From: Wenzhouxiangellaceae bacterium
GTDB taxonomy: Bacteria > Pseudomonadota > Gammaproteobacteria > Xanthomonadales > Wenzhouxiangellaceae
DNA length: 11,826 bases
Assembly (NCBI GenBank): GCA_023258355.1
Contig: JALQZL010000024.1
Location: 1 to 11,826, forward strand
Direction: 5' to 3'
The notes beneath the pieces are model-generated. The model was not told the DNA's origin and searched no databases. It worked only from the letters and a program-made list of their open reading frames with translations. The position numbers were made by a program, and so were the translations under genes. Below, piece by piece: positions 1 to 6,314 of the stretch. Position 1 is the stretch's first letter; each line of letters opens with the position of its first letter.

Positions 1-2
1 AC

Positions 3-521
3 GCCATGCTGGATGCTGATGCTTTTGAAAAAATTGAAAAATTGTTAACTGGCTTCGATGTGAAAGTGATCTTTCTTATGCGTGATCCAGTGGAGCGGAT
101 CTGGTCAGCGTTGAGAATGGATAAGCGGAATTTACAGGCCCAAGGCCGCGTCTTTAATGAATTCGAGATGCAAGATGGTTTTTTTAAAAATGTACAACAG
201 CCGTCTGCTTATGAGCGCACAAATTATCCGGAGACCATTCGGCGTCTTGAGCGTGTTTTTCGCTCGGATCAGCTGTGGTTCGGTCTCTATGAGTCGTTAT
301 TTCGGTCTGAAACAGTTGACTCATTATCGAAATTTTTAGGTTATGAAATAGAAAATGCCCCTTTGGCGACAAAGGTCAATGCGTCCCCACAGGTGTCGCT
401 TGGACGAGAAGCACGGGAACAAGCGAGGACCTACCTAGCGCCTATTTATGCTTATTGTGCTTCCCGCTTTCCCGAGACTGGTCGTCTATGGGGCGAGGCG
501 GCGTGGCCGCCAGACGCATGA
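3..521 (+). CDS. sulfotransferase family protein, 3' part (5' end outside window)
   Basis: The reading frame is open to the left edge, so the first in-frame ATG (position 6) is probably internal. The visible 172 residues contain FLMRDPVERIWSALRM, which matches the RDPxxRxxS element that binds the 3'-phosphate of PAPS in Sulfotransfer_1/Sulfotransfer_3 proteins. A late KVNASP segment followed by a helix ending FPETGRLWGEAAWP is also typical of the carboxy end of this family. The amino-terminal P-loop (PKxGTTxL type) that binds the 5'-phosphosulfate is missing because of the window edge, not by evident mutation. The family moves sulfate from PAPS to a hydroxyl or amine of a carbohydrate, lipid or other acceptor; the acceptor cannot be told here. 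By my count GC is about 43% over the first 360 bases, against about 57% in a sample of the protease gene downstream, so the gene may have been acquired. It converges on the XRE gene. Confidence 0.8.
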   Translation, partial: AMLDADAFEKIEKLLTGFDVKVIFLMRDPVERIWSALRMDKRNLQAQGRVFNEFEMQDGFFKNVQQPSAYERTNYPETIRRLERVFRSDQLWFGLYESLFRSETVDSLSKFLGYEIENAPLATKVNASPQVSLGREAREQARTYLAPIYAYCASRFPETGRLWGEAAWPPDA

Positions 522-530
522 TGTGATGCG
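497..530. terminator. hairpins between convergent genes, possible weak terminator
   Basis: GGCGGC (497-502), loop GTG, GCCGCC (506-511) forms a compact GC stem. It lies over the last codons of the sulfotransferase gene. A second small stem, CGCAT (515-519) with ATGCG (526-530), spans its stop codon. They lie just where two convergent genes meet, which suits termination or collision control. Neither stem is followed by a T-run on either strand, so this is not a standard intrinsic terminator. Confidence 0.25.
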
Positions 531-746
531 CTAGGATGGCAACTGAAATATCTCTTCAACCGAACAATTCAGCGTCCTGGCAATCTTAAGTGCTAACACG
601 GTGGAGGGGACATAAATGCCATTTTCAATGGCATTTATGCTCTTACGAGAGACGCTGGCTTCCTCTGACAGGGCTTGCTGTGTCAGCCCTGCATTTTTTC
701 GAAAATGGGCGAGCTGGTTGAGGAGCTTTTTGTGATGCTTGCCCAT
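531..746 (-). CDS. small XRE-family helix-turn-helix transcriptional regulator
   Basis: This 71-residue protein is essentially one Cro/C1-type HTH domain. Residues 12-67 carry the hallmark sequence: AHFRKNAGLTQQALSEEASV, then SRKSINAIENG with the recognition helix around residues 33-42, then PSTVLALKIARTL and CSVEEIF. It resembles the very short XRE regulators that are often encoded beside small membrane proteins. It should act in the cytoplasm as a DNA-binding dimer, probably as a repressor; the target is not shown. It starts 3 bp after the stop codon of the upstream membrane-protein gene on the same strand, so the two are almost certainly cotranscribed. A weak AGAGAA-type ribosome site precedes the ATG. 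Oddity: codons 37-46 form a perfect 13-bp inverted repeat, listed separately. Confidence 0.88.
   Translation of the reverse strand: MGKHHKKLLNQLAHFRKNAGLTQQALSEEASVSRKSINAIENGIYVPSTVLALKIARTLNCSVEEIFQLPS
611..639. repeat. perfect 13-bp inverted repeat inside the XRE regulator gene
   Basis: The left arm CATAAATGCCATT (611-623) and right arm AATGGCATTTATG (627-639) are exact reverse complements around a 3-base centre. The repeat covers codons I37-Y45 (INAIENGIY) and the first base of codon V46, centred on the E41 codon. As DNA it has the two-fold symmetry expected of a dimeric HTH operator. As RNA from the minus strand it would fold into a 13-bp stem with a GAA loop. The repeat is seen directly; any regulatory role is inference. 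Confidence 0.6.
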
Positions 747-749
747 CCC

Positions 750-1139
750 TTAGTTCTCTTCAAATTTCTCGACGGCATAGCTGATCTCCTCGCTGGTATT
801 TGGATAGAGATAGCCTGCGACCAAGGTACCAAGGCCGATGGCGCCCACGAGCCAACCGATGCCCTCAAACACGGGTCCAAAAGCGACGAAGCCGAGAAGG
901 AAGAGCCCGACTCCAACAAACATGGTAATGACGCCACCTCTTCTGTAATCAATAGGCTGTTTTTTCCGCTCATCGAATACACTTAGAAGTTTTTCGACTT
1001 GTGCTGGGTCATCGAGGTGTTTTGCAATCTCTAGAGCCGTTTCGCGCCTGCCTTTTCCTTCAAGGTAAAGCCAAACGAACACCGCGAGGGGGATGATAAT
1101 GCCCGTCAGTATGCCAAGAATGGGGATAAGCTCTGCCAT
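750..1139 (-). CDS. small inner-membrane protein, DUF6249-like
   Basis: The protein has 129 residues. An amino-terminal membrane segment (about residues 4-25, IPILGILTGIIIPLAVFVWL) is followed by a charged cytoplasmic stretch (about 26-66, with EIAKHLDDPAQVEKLLSVFDERKK). Two more membrane segments follow (about 68-90 and 93-111), then an acidic tail, SEEISYAVEKFEEN. This layout and the RRGGVITMFVGVG block match what I recall of DUF6249 proteins, whose function is unknown. The start is supported by AAGGA nine bases upstream of the ATG. It is the first gene of a probable two-gene operon with the XRE regulator. Such pairing suggests the membrane protein may influence the regulator or be regulated by it, but this is inference. 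A TTGACT (1195-1200, minus strand) could be a -35 element, yet I found no convincing -10 partner. Confidence 0.75.
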   Translation of the reverse strand: MAELIPILGILTGIIIPLAVFVWLYLEGKGRRETALEIAKHLDDPAQVEKLLSVFDERKKQPIDYRRGGVITMFVGVGLFLLGFVAFGPVFEGIGWLVGAIGLGTLVAGYLYPNTSEEISYAVEKFEEN

Positions 1140-1330
1140 GTTAGTTCGTCCTTTTCACAAAATGTAACGCAAAGGTATCATCATGAAGATGAGAAGTCAA
1201 GGTTACATAGTGTGTTAATTCTCATGTTAGGCGCTCACTAAGCTGCCACCATCTCGATCGGTGCCCAGAGAAAACCGTTTTTCTTAGTCGCTGGACCGTC
1301 TCCTGAGTCTTACTCAATGGCATCTTGTGC
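1140..1330. other. intergenic region between two minus-strand genes
   Basis: These 191 bases contain no ORF I would support. They hold the ribosome site of the DUF6249-like gene and presumably its promoter. An A/T-rich imperfect inverted repeat lies at 1269-1284 (AGAAAAC with GTTTTTCT) and a 5-bp stem at 1304-1316 (TGAGT/ACTCA). Neither has the T-run of an intrinsic terminator. Confidence 0.4.
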
Positions 1331-2230
1331 CTACCATATCGCTGACAAAGCAGTCCCGACCATGAGGATGAGCATCAAGACCAGGTAGACCAAGGCCAAT
1401 GATGTGAACTTCCATAAGGTCATCCATTTGCCTTGGCCATAGTAGGTTTTCAAACTCATGAAGCTATAGCCAATCACCCAGGGATACAGTACGAATCCAA
1501 CATAGGGTTCTGCAGGCGGTGGCAACACCCAATCCGCGACGTAACATAAGCTTGCGATAAGAAAAATGCCCGAATGATTGAAAACCTGAAACACCAAATG
1601 CTCCACGAACAAACGCCTCGGTCTCCAGTAAGCAAGGCACATCGCGCCCGCAAACAGTGGCATTAACAAGAACATTGCCTGTGGCACGTTACTGAGGAAT
1701 CGTTGTGCGATTAAAGCCCCTTGGTCATCTAAGAATTGCTGACAGGCCGCAATCAATCTCGGTTTGATGTGCGAGGTAAATGGCCCTTGATAGGTGATAT
1801 CACAGTTAATTGTGGGTGGGTCTTCGGTTGACTGATCACTGTTTTGTTCTGAAACCTCAGTTGCCGTGACCGAGCCAGCCTCTGATAAGGTGACTGAGGG
1901 CGTTGTAGCATCAATACTCAAAAGCAAAAAGAAGAGTAAGCTGATGATAAGGTAGAGTCGAATGGGAGGCAGTAGCCGAGTGCGCTGGCCACTGAGGTAG
2001 AGCTTAGGAACCAAGCCTGGCCTCACCAGCAGTTTGCCAAGGGTCTGCCACAATCTCGAATCTGCATTCGTGACTGTCTCAACAAAATCCGAGAGCAACT
2101 CTCGAACAGTGGGGATGGGTTGAGTTGCCCGCTCACCACATTGAGAGCAAAAAGGTCCCGCTAGCCGTGCCTCACACTGAGGACAGTAGGAGGTATTAGC
2201 TGAACATTGTTTGGCAGGATTAGACGCCAT
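1331..2230 (-). CDS. DUF3667 zinc-ribbon multi-pass membrane protein
   Basis: The 299-residue protein begins with a zinc ribbon: YCPQC (C16, C19) and FCSQCG (C28, C31). The DUF3667 signature follows at about residues 40-95: TVRELLSDFVETVTNADSRL, LLVRPG, YLSGQR, LLPPIRLYL. Membrane segments lie at about 90-108, 184-204, 215-236, 242-260 and 270-297. Between the first two is a soluble, acidic loop (about 109-183), probably outside the cytoplasm, with two cysteines (CDITYQG and AACQQF) that could form a disulfide. The family is uncharacterised, so no reaction can be assigned. No strong ribosome site precedes the ATG, but there is no better start nearby and the ribbon begins soon after it. The gene is transcribed divergently from trmL and is 191 bases from the DUF6249-like gene, so it is probably a separate unit. 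Confidence 0.85.
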   Translation of the reverse strand: MASNPAKQCSANTSYCPQCEARLAGPFCSQCGERATQPIPTVRELLSDFVETVTNADSRLWQTLGKLLVRPGLVPKLYLSGQRTRLLPPIRLYLIISLLFFLLLSIDATTPSVTLSEAGSVTATEVSEQNSDQSTEDPPTINCDITYQGPFTSHIKPRLIAACQQFLDDQGALIAQRFLSNVPQAMFLLMPLFAGAMCLAYWRPRRLFVEHLVFQVFNHSGIFLIASLCYVADWVLPPPAEPYVGFVLYPWVIGYSFMSLKTYYGQGKWMTLWKFTSLALVYLVLMLILMVGTALSAIW

Positions 2231-2443
2231 AGCGTGCTTGTACTTTCTTTATTGGTATTGAACAAGTCAAGCATAGCAGTAATGGATTGCCAATTCGATG
2301 TGTGAGCTGTGGCGACACGTCATCCAGCGTCCTGTTGTTTTCCGACTGTCCCTGGGTTCTTGCCACTCAAGAGCGATCCCCCTATGATTTAATCCTCCAA
2401 TGACCTAGCGCCAATCGATTGGTAGAAAGAAGAGCTTATTCCA
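2231..2443. other. divergent intergenic region (DUF3667 gene / trmL)
   Basis: These 213 bases separate two divergent genes and must hold both promoters. The trmL promoter is clear and listed separately. For the minus-strand gene, TTGACT at 2264-2269 (reverse strand) is a -35-like sequence, but no good -10 follows at the right distance. A perfect 12-bp palindrome CCAATCGATTGG lies at 2411-2422, in the trmL leader 22 bases before its start codon. Confidence 0.4.
2360..2388 (+). promoter_or_regulatory. sigma70-type promoter of trmL
   Basis: TTGCCA (2360-2365) and TATGAT (2383-2388) are each one mismatch from the -35 and -10 consensus and are exactly 17 bases apart. Transcription would begin near 2395 and leave a leader of about 50 bases before the trmL ATG at 2444. 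The leader includes the palindrome at 2411-2422. Confidence 0.6.
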
Positions 2444-2914
2444 ATGCCTTGCCACATCATTTTGTACCAACCACAGATCCCACCCAACACGGGCAATGTG
2501 ATCCGTCTGTGTGCCAACTCTGGCGCTGAGCTTCACTTGATTGAACCCATGGGCTTTGACTTGTCGGATAAGCAACTGCGTCGCGCTGGCCTTGACTACC
2601 ATGCACGTGCACTACTCCATACTCACGCCAGTCTTGAAGCGTATCGGGTCGCTCATCCGAATCGGCGGATCATCGCTGTTGAAACAATTGCCCAACAACG
2701 CCACACGGATGTGGCCTACCAGCTGGATGATGCTCTACTTTTCGGGTCGGAGACGCTGGGTTTGCCAGCTGAGGTGTTGAGAACAGTTCCGTCGAGCTTG
2801 CAGGTGCGGCTCCCCATGCGGCCCAGTAATCGCAGTCTTAACCTCTCTAATAGCGTTGCTGTGGTGGTCTACGAGGCGTGGCGTCAACTGGGCTTTTGTG
2901 GTGAGACCAGATAG
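2444..2914 (+). CDS. trmL: tRNA (cytidine/uridine-2'-O-)-methyltransferase TrmL
   Basis: The 156-residue protein has the normal length and all three motifs of the TrmL/YibK group of SPOUT (trefoil-knot) methyltransferases. Motif 1 is PPNTGNVIRLCANSG (residues 13-27) with the invariant N15 and R21. Motif 2 is LLFGSETLGLP (98-108). Motif 3 is RSLNLSNSVAVVVYEAWRQL (130-149), the knot and dimer region. By family knowledge it methylates the 2'-hydroxyl of wobble base 34 in the CAA and mmA-containing leucine tRNAs, using S-adenosylmethionine, as a dimer in the cytoplasm. Oddity: motif 2 reads SETLG where E. coli and Haemophilus have PETRG, so the usual Arg is Leu105. The overall match is still strong. 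The ribosome site is weak (GAAGAG about 9-14 bases upstream), but the start fits the family exactly. It has its own promoter and no partner gene. Confidence 0.93.
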   Translation: MPCHIILYQPQIPPNTGNVIRLCANSGAELHLIEPMGFDLSDKQLRRAGLDYHARALLHTHASLEAYRVAHPNRRIIAVETIAQQRHTDVAYQLDDALLFGSETLGLPAEVLRTVPSSLQVRLPMRPSNRSLNLSNSVAVVVYEAWRQLGFCGETR

Positions 2915-2990
2915 CTGATTCAGTGATGAGTATTTTGATGGCGATGCAGTCAGACGGGGTAGCGGGTCATGCACTCATCTAGACATTTGA

Positions 2991-3019
2991 TATACATGCC
3001 ACACCGCTTCCGCTAGAAT
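2991..3019 (+). promoter_or_regulatory. possible promoter of the 735-residue secreted protein gene
   Basis: TATACA (2991-2996) and TAGAAT (3014-3019) are spaced by 17 bases; the -10 is good (5 of 6) and the -35 moderate (4 of 6). A small inverted repeat, GAATAC (3016-3021) with GTATTC (3028-3033), overlaps the -10 and the expected start point, which would suit an operator. The gene starts at 3079. Confidence 0.35.
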
Positions 3020-3078
3020 ACGGGGGAGTATTCGGCGCTCGATCGTGACTCTTACATCTTTAAATAAGGAAAACAGGC

Positions 3079-5286
3079 ATGGCTTTTCGAATGATTGCTC
3101 TGGTTGTCTTTGTCAGCGCGGGCTTATTGCCTGCTGTTGGCCTGGGTCAAACGACACCGGTTTCAGGCTTGACCTCTGATATGGCCCTCTTGGCCAGCGC
3201 TCAACCTGATGAGTGTTTCAATGGTGTCGGCAACAACTCTTTGGCGCAACAGCCACCCTGTGACCAAGGCATCGAGAAAGTCAATGAGGCGTATGTTTGG
3301 GGCCTTGCTCTAGCTGGGGATAAAGTGTTCTTCGGCACTGTCGCCAATACCCACTGTTTGGTTATTGGCACCTATCTGGCCGACACAAGCCCGGTCACCA
3401 CGGATGCTTATGTCTGTGAATTTGGTAGCTCACCTGTTGCAGGCGTTCCGCCAGAACTGGGAGATTTTAGGCCACCGAGTCTTTATATGTATGATCGGGC
3501 CACAGAGACGCTCACCGATCTGGCACAAAGCATGCCAGCGGGCGCTCAGGGACGACTGTCCACCACTCTCGGCATTCGGGCGGCTGGGACCGCCGATGGT
3601 GTTGTTTTGATGGCAGGCATTGCGCTGGGCGGGGGGGTTAATTTCTTTGCCTTTGCCGATGATGGTACCTACTTGGACAGCGATACCGTTCCCGATTACA
3701 CCAATATTCGCAAATTCAAGCAAGTGGAAGGCGAGCTGTATGCCGGGCTCGGCTTTCAAGATTCCACTGACCAAGTGGGACACATTGTTCGCTGGATCGG
3801 CAATACATCAAATCCCATTGATTTTGAGCTGGTGGGCGTTGTTGGTTCAGAGGTCGCCGACTTGGCGCCACACAATGGTCGGTTGTATGTGACAACCTGG
3901 CCAGATGACGATGCCTTGGCCGGTCTCTACATGAGTCCATTGATCGGCTCGGATGGCCAGTTAACAACGACTGATGCCGGGAACTGGTCTTCGGTGTTCT
4001 CTGTTGATGATTACGAGCCGAATCCGATCAGTGCCGCAACCTATGGTTTAGGCGCATTAGCTTCCTTTGATGGCTATCTTTTCTGGGGCACCATGCATGT
4101 GCCAGGGACGGGGACAGCAGCCCATGTCGATCAGCTAGCACCTGGCATTGGATTTGAGATCCAAGACACACTTCAAGCAGAGCGCTCAATCAGCATTTTT
4201 CGCGGCCGAGATTTTGACACCACCCCAGTGGTTGATGTCTTGTATGGCTATGAAGCCATGCCAGTCATGGATCCAACGACGGGAGATTGGCAACTGGTCT
4301 CGAATAATCTCGACAAGACCCCTGTCTGGGGTGCGCCAGGCTTTAATAATGTATTGAACAATTACACTTGGACGATGGCAGTTTATGACGACCGTCTGTG
4401 GGTGGGCACCATGGACGTAGGCGGTCTGTTGGCTTATGGATCATCGTTGTTGACAACAGATTTTGGCGGTTTAGAGGAAGCGATTGTCAATGTCTTGGCT
4501 TCCACTTTTGTTGGCGCGGATCTTTGGTTCTTCGTCAATGCCGACTCGCCTGCACTCCCCGAGTCAATGAACGGGGCCGGTAATCCAGCCAATTACGGTT
4601 TTCGAACGATGGAAACGGATGGCGATGCTTTGATCATTGGCACAGCCAATCCGATGAACCTCCTGACCAGTGAAGAATCACGTTCTGCTGGTGTGGGAGG
4701 TTGGGAGCTTTTGTCCATGGAGGCGCGACCTGCCAACACGAGCGTGGGCAGTGATCAGGTGGTCGACCTTGGTCAAGGCGTTGCTGTTGAGTTTTGCGAG
4801 GTCACCTCAGTAGGCATCACTGGTGTGGTGGCTTTTGGTGATACAGCCGATGAGGCGCTTATTCTGAGCGCACTGAGTGATGCATTGGCGGCAGAGGATG
4901 TTACCGCACCGCTGGTGAGTGGCCTATACACGGTGGGGACAACCGCTGGTTGGGATGTGCCCAGTGGCTGTGATGCAGGCATGGTCATGCACGTGACTTT
5001 TGATGCGCCTTTGTATAATCCGAAGCTTTTCTTATTATTCATTGACCCCATCTCAGGTGCTTCTATTGCGGAAGAAATTACCATCTCGACGACACCGTTG
5101 AGTGACAACCCCACATTAACGGGGTTCTATACCGACATCCGCGGGGAAATCCCGCCGGGGTTTGTGGGCTCTGTCATTTTGATCTCAGAGCGCCCGCCTG
5201 CTCGCGTATTTGCAAACCAGTGGTGGGCACTCTTGCTGTTGACGAGCATGCTTTGGTTGTTCGGGACACGCATGATGCGCCAGTGA
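3079..5286 (+). CDS. secreted propeller-like protein of unknown function with CTERM-like tail
   Basis: The 735-residue protein opens with a Sec signal peptide (MAFRMIALVVFVSAGLLPAV, cleavage probably near GLG-Q, residue 24). The body carries recurrent strand motifs of the type LYxGT: KVFFGTV (about 82), LYAGLG (220), LYVTTW (269), LFWGTMH (334), LWVGTMD (440) and LIIGTAN (518). This suggests a beta-propeller. Several cysteines (for example in DECFNG, PPCDQG, THCLVIG, VCEFG) suggest disulfides outside the cytoplasm. A separate carboxy-terminal beta domain seems to span about 560-705. The last 24 residues are a hydrophobic helix starting NQWWALLLL and ending in RMMRQ, like a sorting signal or membrane anchor. 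I do not recognise a defined function; the segment around KVNEAYVWGL resembles conserved hypothetical secreted proteins I have seen. AAGGA 8-9 bases before the ATG supports the start. The sua5 gene follows after about 59 bases and may be cotranscribed. Confidence 0.82.
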   Translation: MAFRMIALVVFVSAGLLPAVGLGQTTPVSGLTSDMALLASAQPDECFNGVGNNSLAQQPPCDQGIEKVNEAYVWGLALAGDKVFFGTVANTHCLVIGTYLADTSPVTTDAYVCEFGSSPVAGVPPELGDFRPPSLYMYDRATETLTDLAQSMPAGAQGRLSTTLGIRAAGTADGVVLMAGIALGGGVNFFAFADDGTYLDSDTVPDYTNIRKFKQVEGELYAGLGFQDSTDQVGHIVRWIGNTSNPIDFELVGVVGSEVADLAPHNGRLYVTTWPDDDALAGLYMSPLIGSDGQLTTTDAGNWSSVFSVDDYEPNPISAATYGLGALASFDGYLFWGTMHVPGTGTAAHVDQLAPGIGFEIQDTLQAERSISIFRGRDFDTTPVVDVLYGYEAMPVMDPTTGDWQLVSNNLDKTPVWGAPGFNNVLNNYTWTMAVYDDRLWVGTMDVGGLLAYGSSLLTTDFGGLEEAIVNVLASTFVGADLWFFVNADSPALPESMNGAGNPANYGFRTMETDGDALIIGTANPMNLLTSEESRSAGVGGWELLSMEARPANTSVGSDQVVDLGQGVAVEFCEVTSVGITGVVAFGDTADEALILSALSDALAAEDVTAPLVSGLYTVGTTAGWDVPSGCDAGMVMHVTFDAPLYNPKLFLLFIDPISGASIAEEITISTTPLSDNPTLTGFYTDIRGEIPPGFVGSVILISERPPARVFANQWWALLLLTSMLWLFGTRMMRQ

Positions 5287-5345
5287 GCATGGCCATCACC
5301 CAGTGGATAATCCGTTGCCAGAGCCAAAAGATGGCCTGAGGCTTG

Positions 5346-6314
5346 ATGTCAGAAGAGGCATATACAGCGCAAATGAAGCGCGCCATGGCGGTGCTAGCCC
5401 AAGGTGGTTTGGTCGCCATCCCCACCGAGACGGTTTATGGCCTGGCAGCCGATGCGCGTAATGAAGTGGCCATACAAAAGGTTTTTGATCTCAAAGGCCG
5501 CCCGGCGCATAAGCCTTTAATTGTTCATCTGGGTTCGGCTGACCAATTGGTGGCCTGGGCGCAGGACATTCCAAGCTATGCCAGACTGTGGGCTGACGCC
5601 TTTTGGCCAGGACCACTGACCTTAATTCTCAATAAGCACCCATCCGTGCTTCCCATTATCACGGGCGGTCAGGAGACGGTGGCGGTACGAGTGCCGGACC
5701 ATCCGATGACACAAGCGCTCTTGCAAGCCTGGGGCGGTGCGTTGGTCGCGCCGTCTGCAAATCGCTACGGCCAACTGAGCCCCACCACAGCCCAAGCCGT
5801 GAGTGAGGCTTTTGGCTCTGACGCGCCGCTAGTCTTAGATGGTGGGCCGTGTCCTGTCGGGATCGAATCCACCATGGTGCTCTGTACTGGCGATCAGCCT
5901 GTCGTGGTGCGTCCTGGTATGATCACAGCTCAGATGCTTGAGGTGGTTGGCGGTATTCAAGTCAAGCGCTCGGCTGATAATGTCTCGGTCGAAGCGCCCG
6001 GCCAAGAGGCCTCGCATTACGCGCCAGCGACACCCTGTTACTTATGGGATCGTGAGCGAGATGGGGATTGGCAGCCAGGGGCTCAGTCTGTCGGATTTTT
6101 GGGGTTCGAGCGCCCGAGCTTTGAAACAGCGAGCTTTAAGTCAATGCCCCGAAATCCAACCCAAGCAGCCCAAACACTCTATGAGTCACTGAGACAACTG
6201 GACGCTGGTGGGCTGGCATTGATTCTGGTTGAGTCAGTCCCGCCAACCGAGGAATGGTCGGCTGTGGCTGATCGTTTGCGTAGAGCGACTAAGCCGATGG
6301 CCCTGGTCAGATAA
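5346..6314 (+). CDS. sua5: L-threonylcarbamoyladenylate synthase, full-length Sua5 type
   Basis: This 322-residue enzyme makes threonylcarbamoyl-AMP from threonine, bicarbonate and ATP, the first step of N6-threonylcarbamoyladenosine (t6A) at position 37 of ANN-decoding tRNAs; TsaB, TsaD and TsaE normally finish the job. The YrdC domain (about 8-190) shows PTETVYGLAADA (26-37), KGRP with the following HKPL (50-58), FWPGPLTLIL, VAVRVPDHP, APSANRYGQLSPT and GIESTMV. The HYAP linker (PGQEASHYAPATP) and a carboxy-terminal Sua5 domain follow, so this is the long Sua5 form and not short TsaC. I chose the ATG at 5346 because GAGG lies 4 bases upstream. The TTG immediately before it (5343) would add one residue but leaves no room for a ribosome site. 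The gene follows the secreted-protein gene after about 59 bases, with no clear promoter of its own. Confidence 0.93.
   Translation: MSEEAYTAQMKRAMAVLAQGGLVAIPTETVYGLAADARNEVAIQKVFDLKGRPAHKPLIVHLGSADQLVAWAQDIPSYARLWADAFWPGPLTLILNKHPSVLPIITGGQETVAVRVPDHPMTQALLQAWGGALVAPSANRYGQLSPTTAQAVSEAFGSDAPLVLDGGPCPVGIESTMVLCTGDQPVVVRPGMITAQMLEVVGGIQVKRSADNVSVEAPGQEASHYAPATPCYLWDRERDGDWQPGAQSVGFLGFERPSFETASFKSMPRNPTQAAQTLYESLRQLDAGGLALILVESVPPTEEWSAVADRLRRATKPMALVR

Noticed and set aside
675..986. Open frames on the plus strand (675-986) and in a second minus frame (683-982)
   Set aside because: Both overlap the DUF6249-like and XRE genes, which have family matches, a ribosome site and tight spacing.
531..1139. 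Toxin-antitoxin interpretation of the membrane protein and XRE pair
   Set aside because: The membrane protein is 129 residues with three segments and a structured loop, unlike short toxic peptides, and the DUF6249-like match fits better. It is not excluded experimentally.
1174..1200. TTGACT (1195-1200) with GATACC (1174-1179) as a promoter for the DUF6249-like gene
   Set aside because: The spacing is only 15 bases and the -10 matches 3 of 6 positions.
1269..1284. AGAAAAC/GTTTTTCT as an intrinsic terminator after the DUF3667 gene
   Set aside because: The stem is A/T only with an unpaired base, and no U-tract follows on the transcript.
3430..3783. 117-codon minus-strand open frame, and a similar one at 4773-5114
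   Set aside because: Both are antisense to the secreted propeller-like protein, with low-complexity or unlikely composition and no ribosome site. They are shadows of the real gene.
5291..5336. GGCCATC (5291-5297) with GATGGCC (5330-5336) as a terminator or attenuator before sua5
   Set aside because: The stem is 7 bp around a 32-base loop without a T-run, so it is too weak to call.
5343..5345. TTG start for sua5
   Set aside because: It adds one residue only and sits one base after the GAGG, too close for a ribosome site. The adjacent ATG at 5346 is better.
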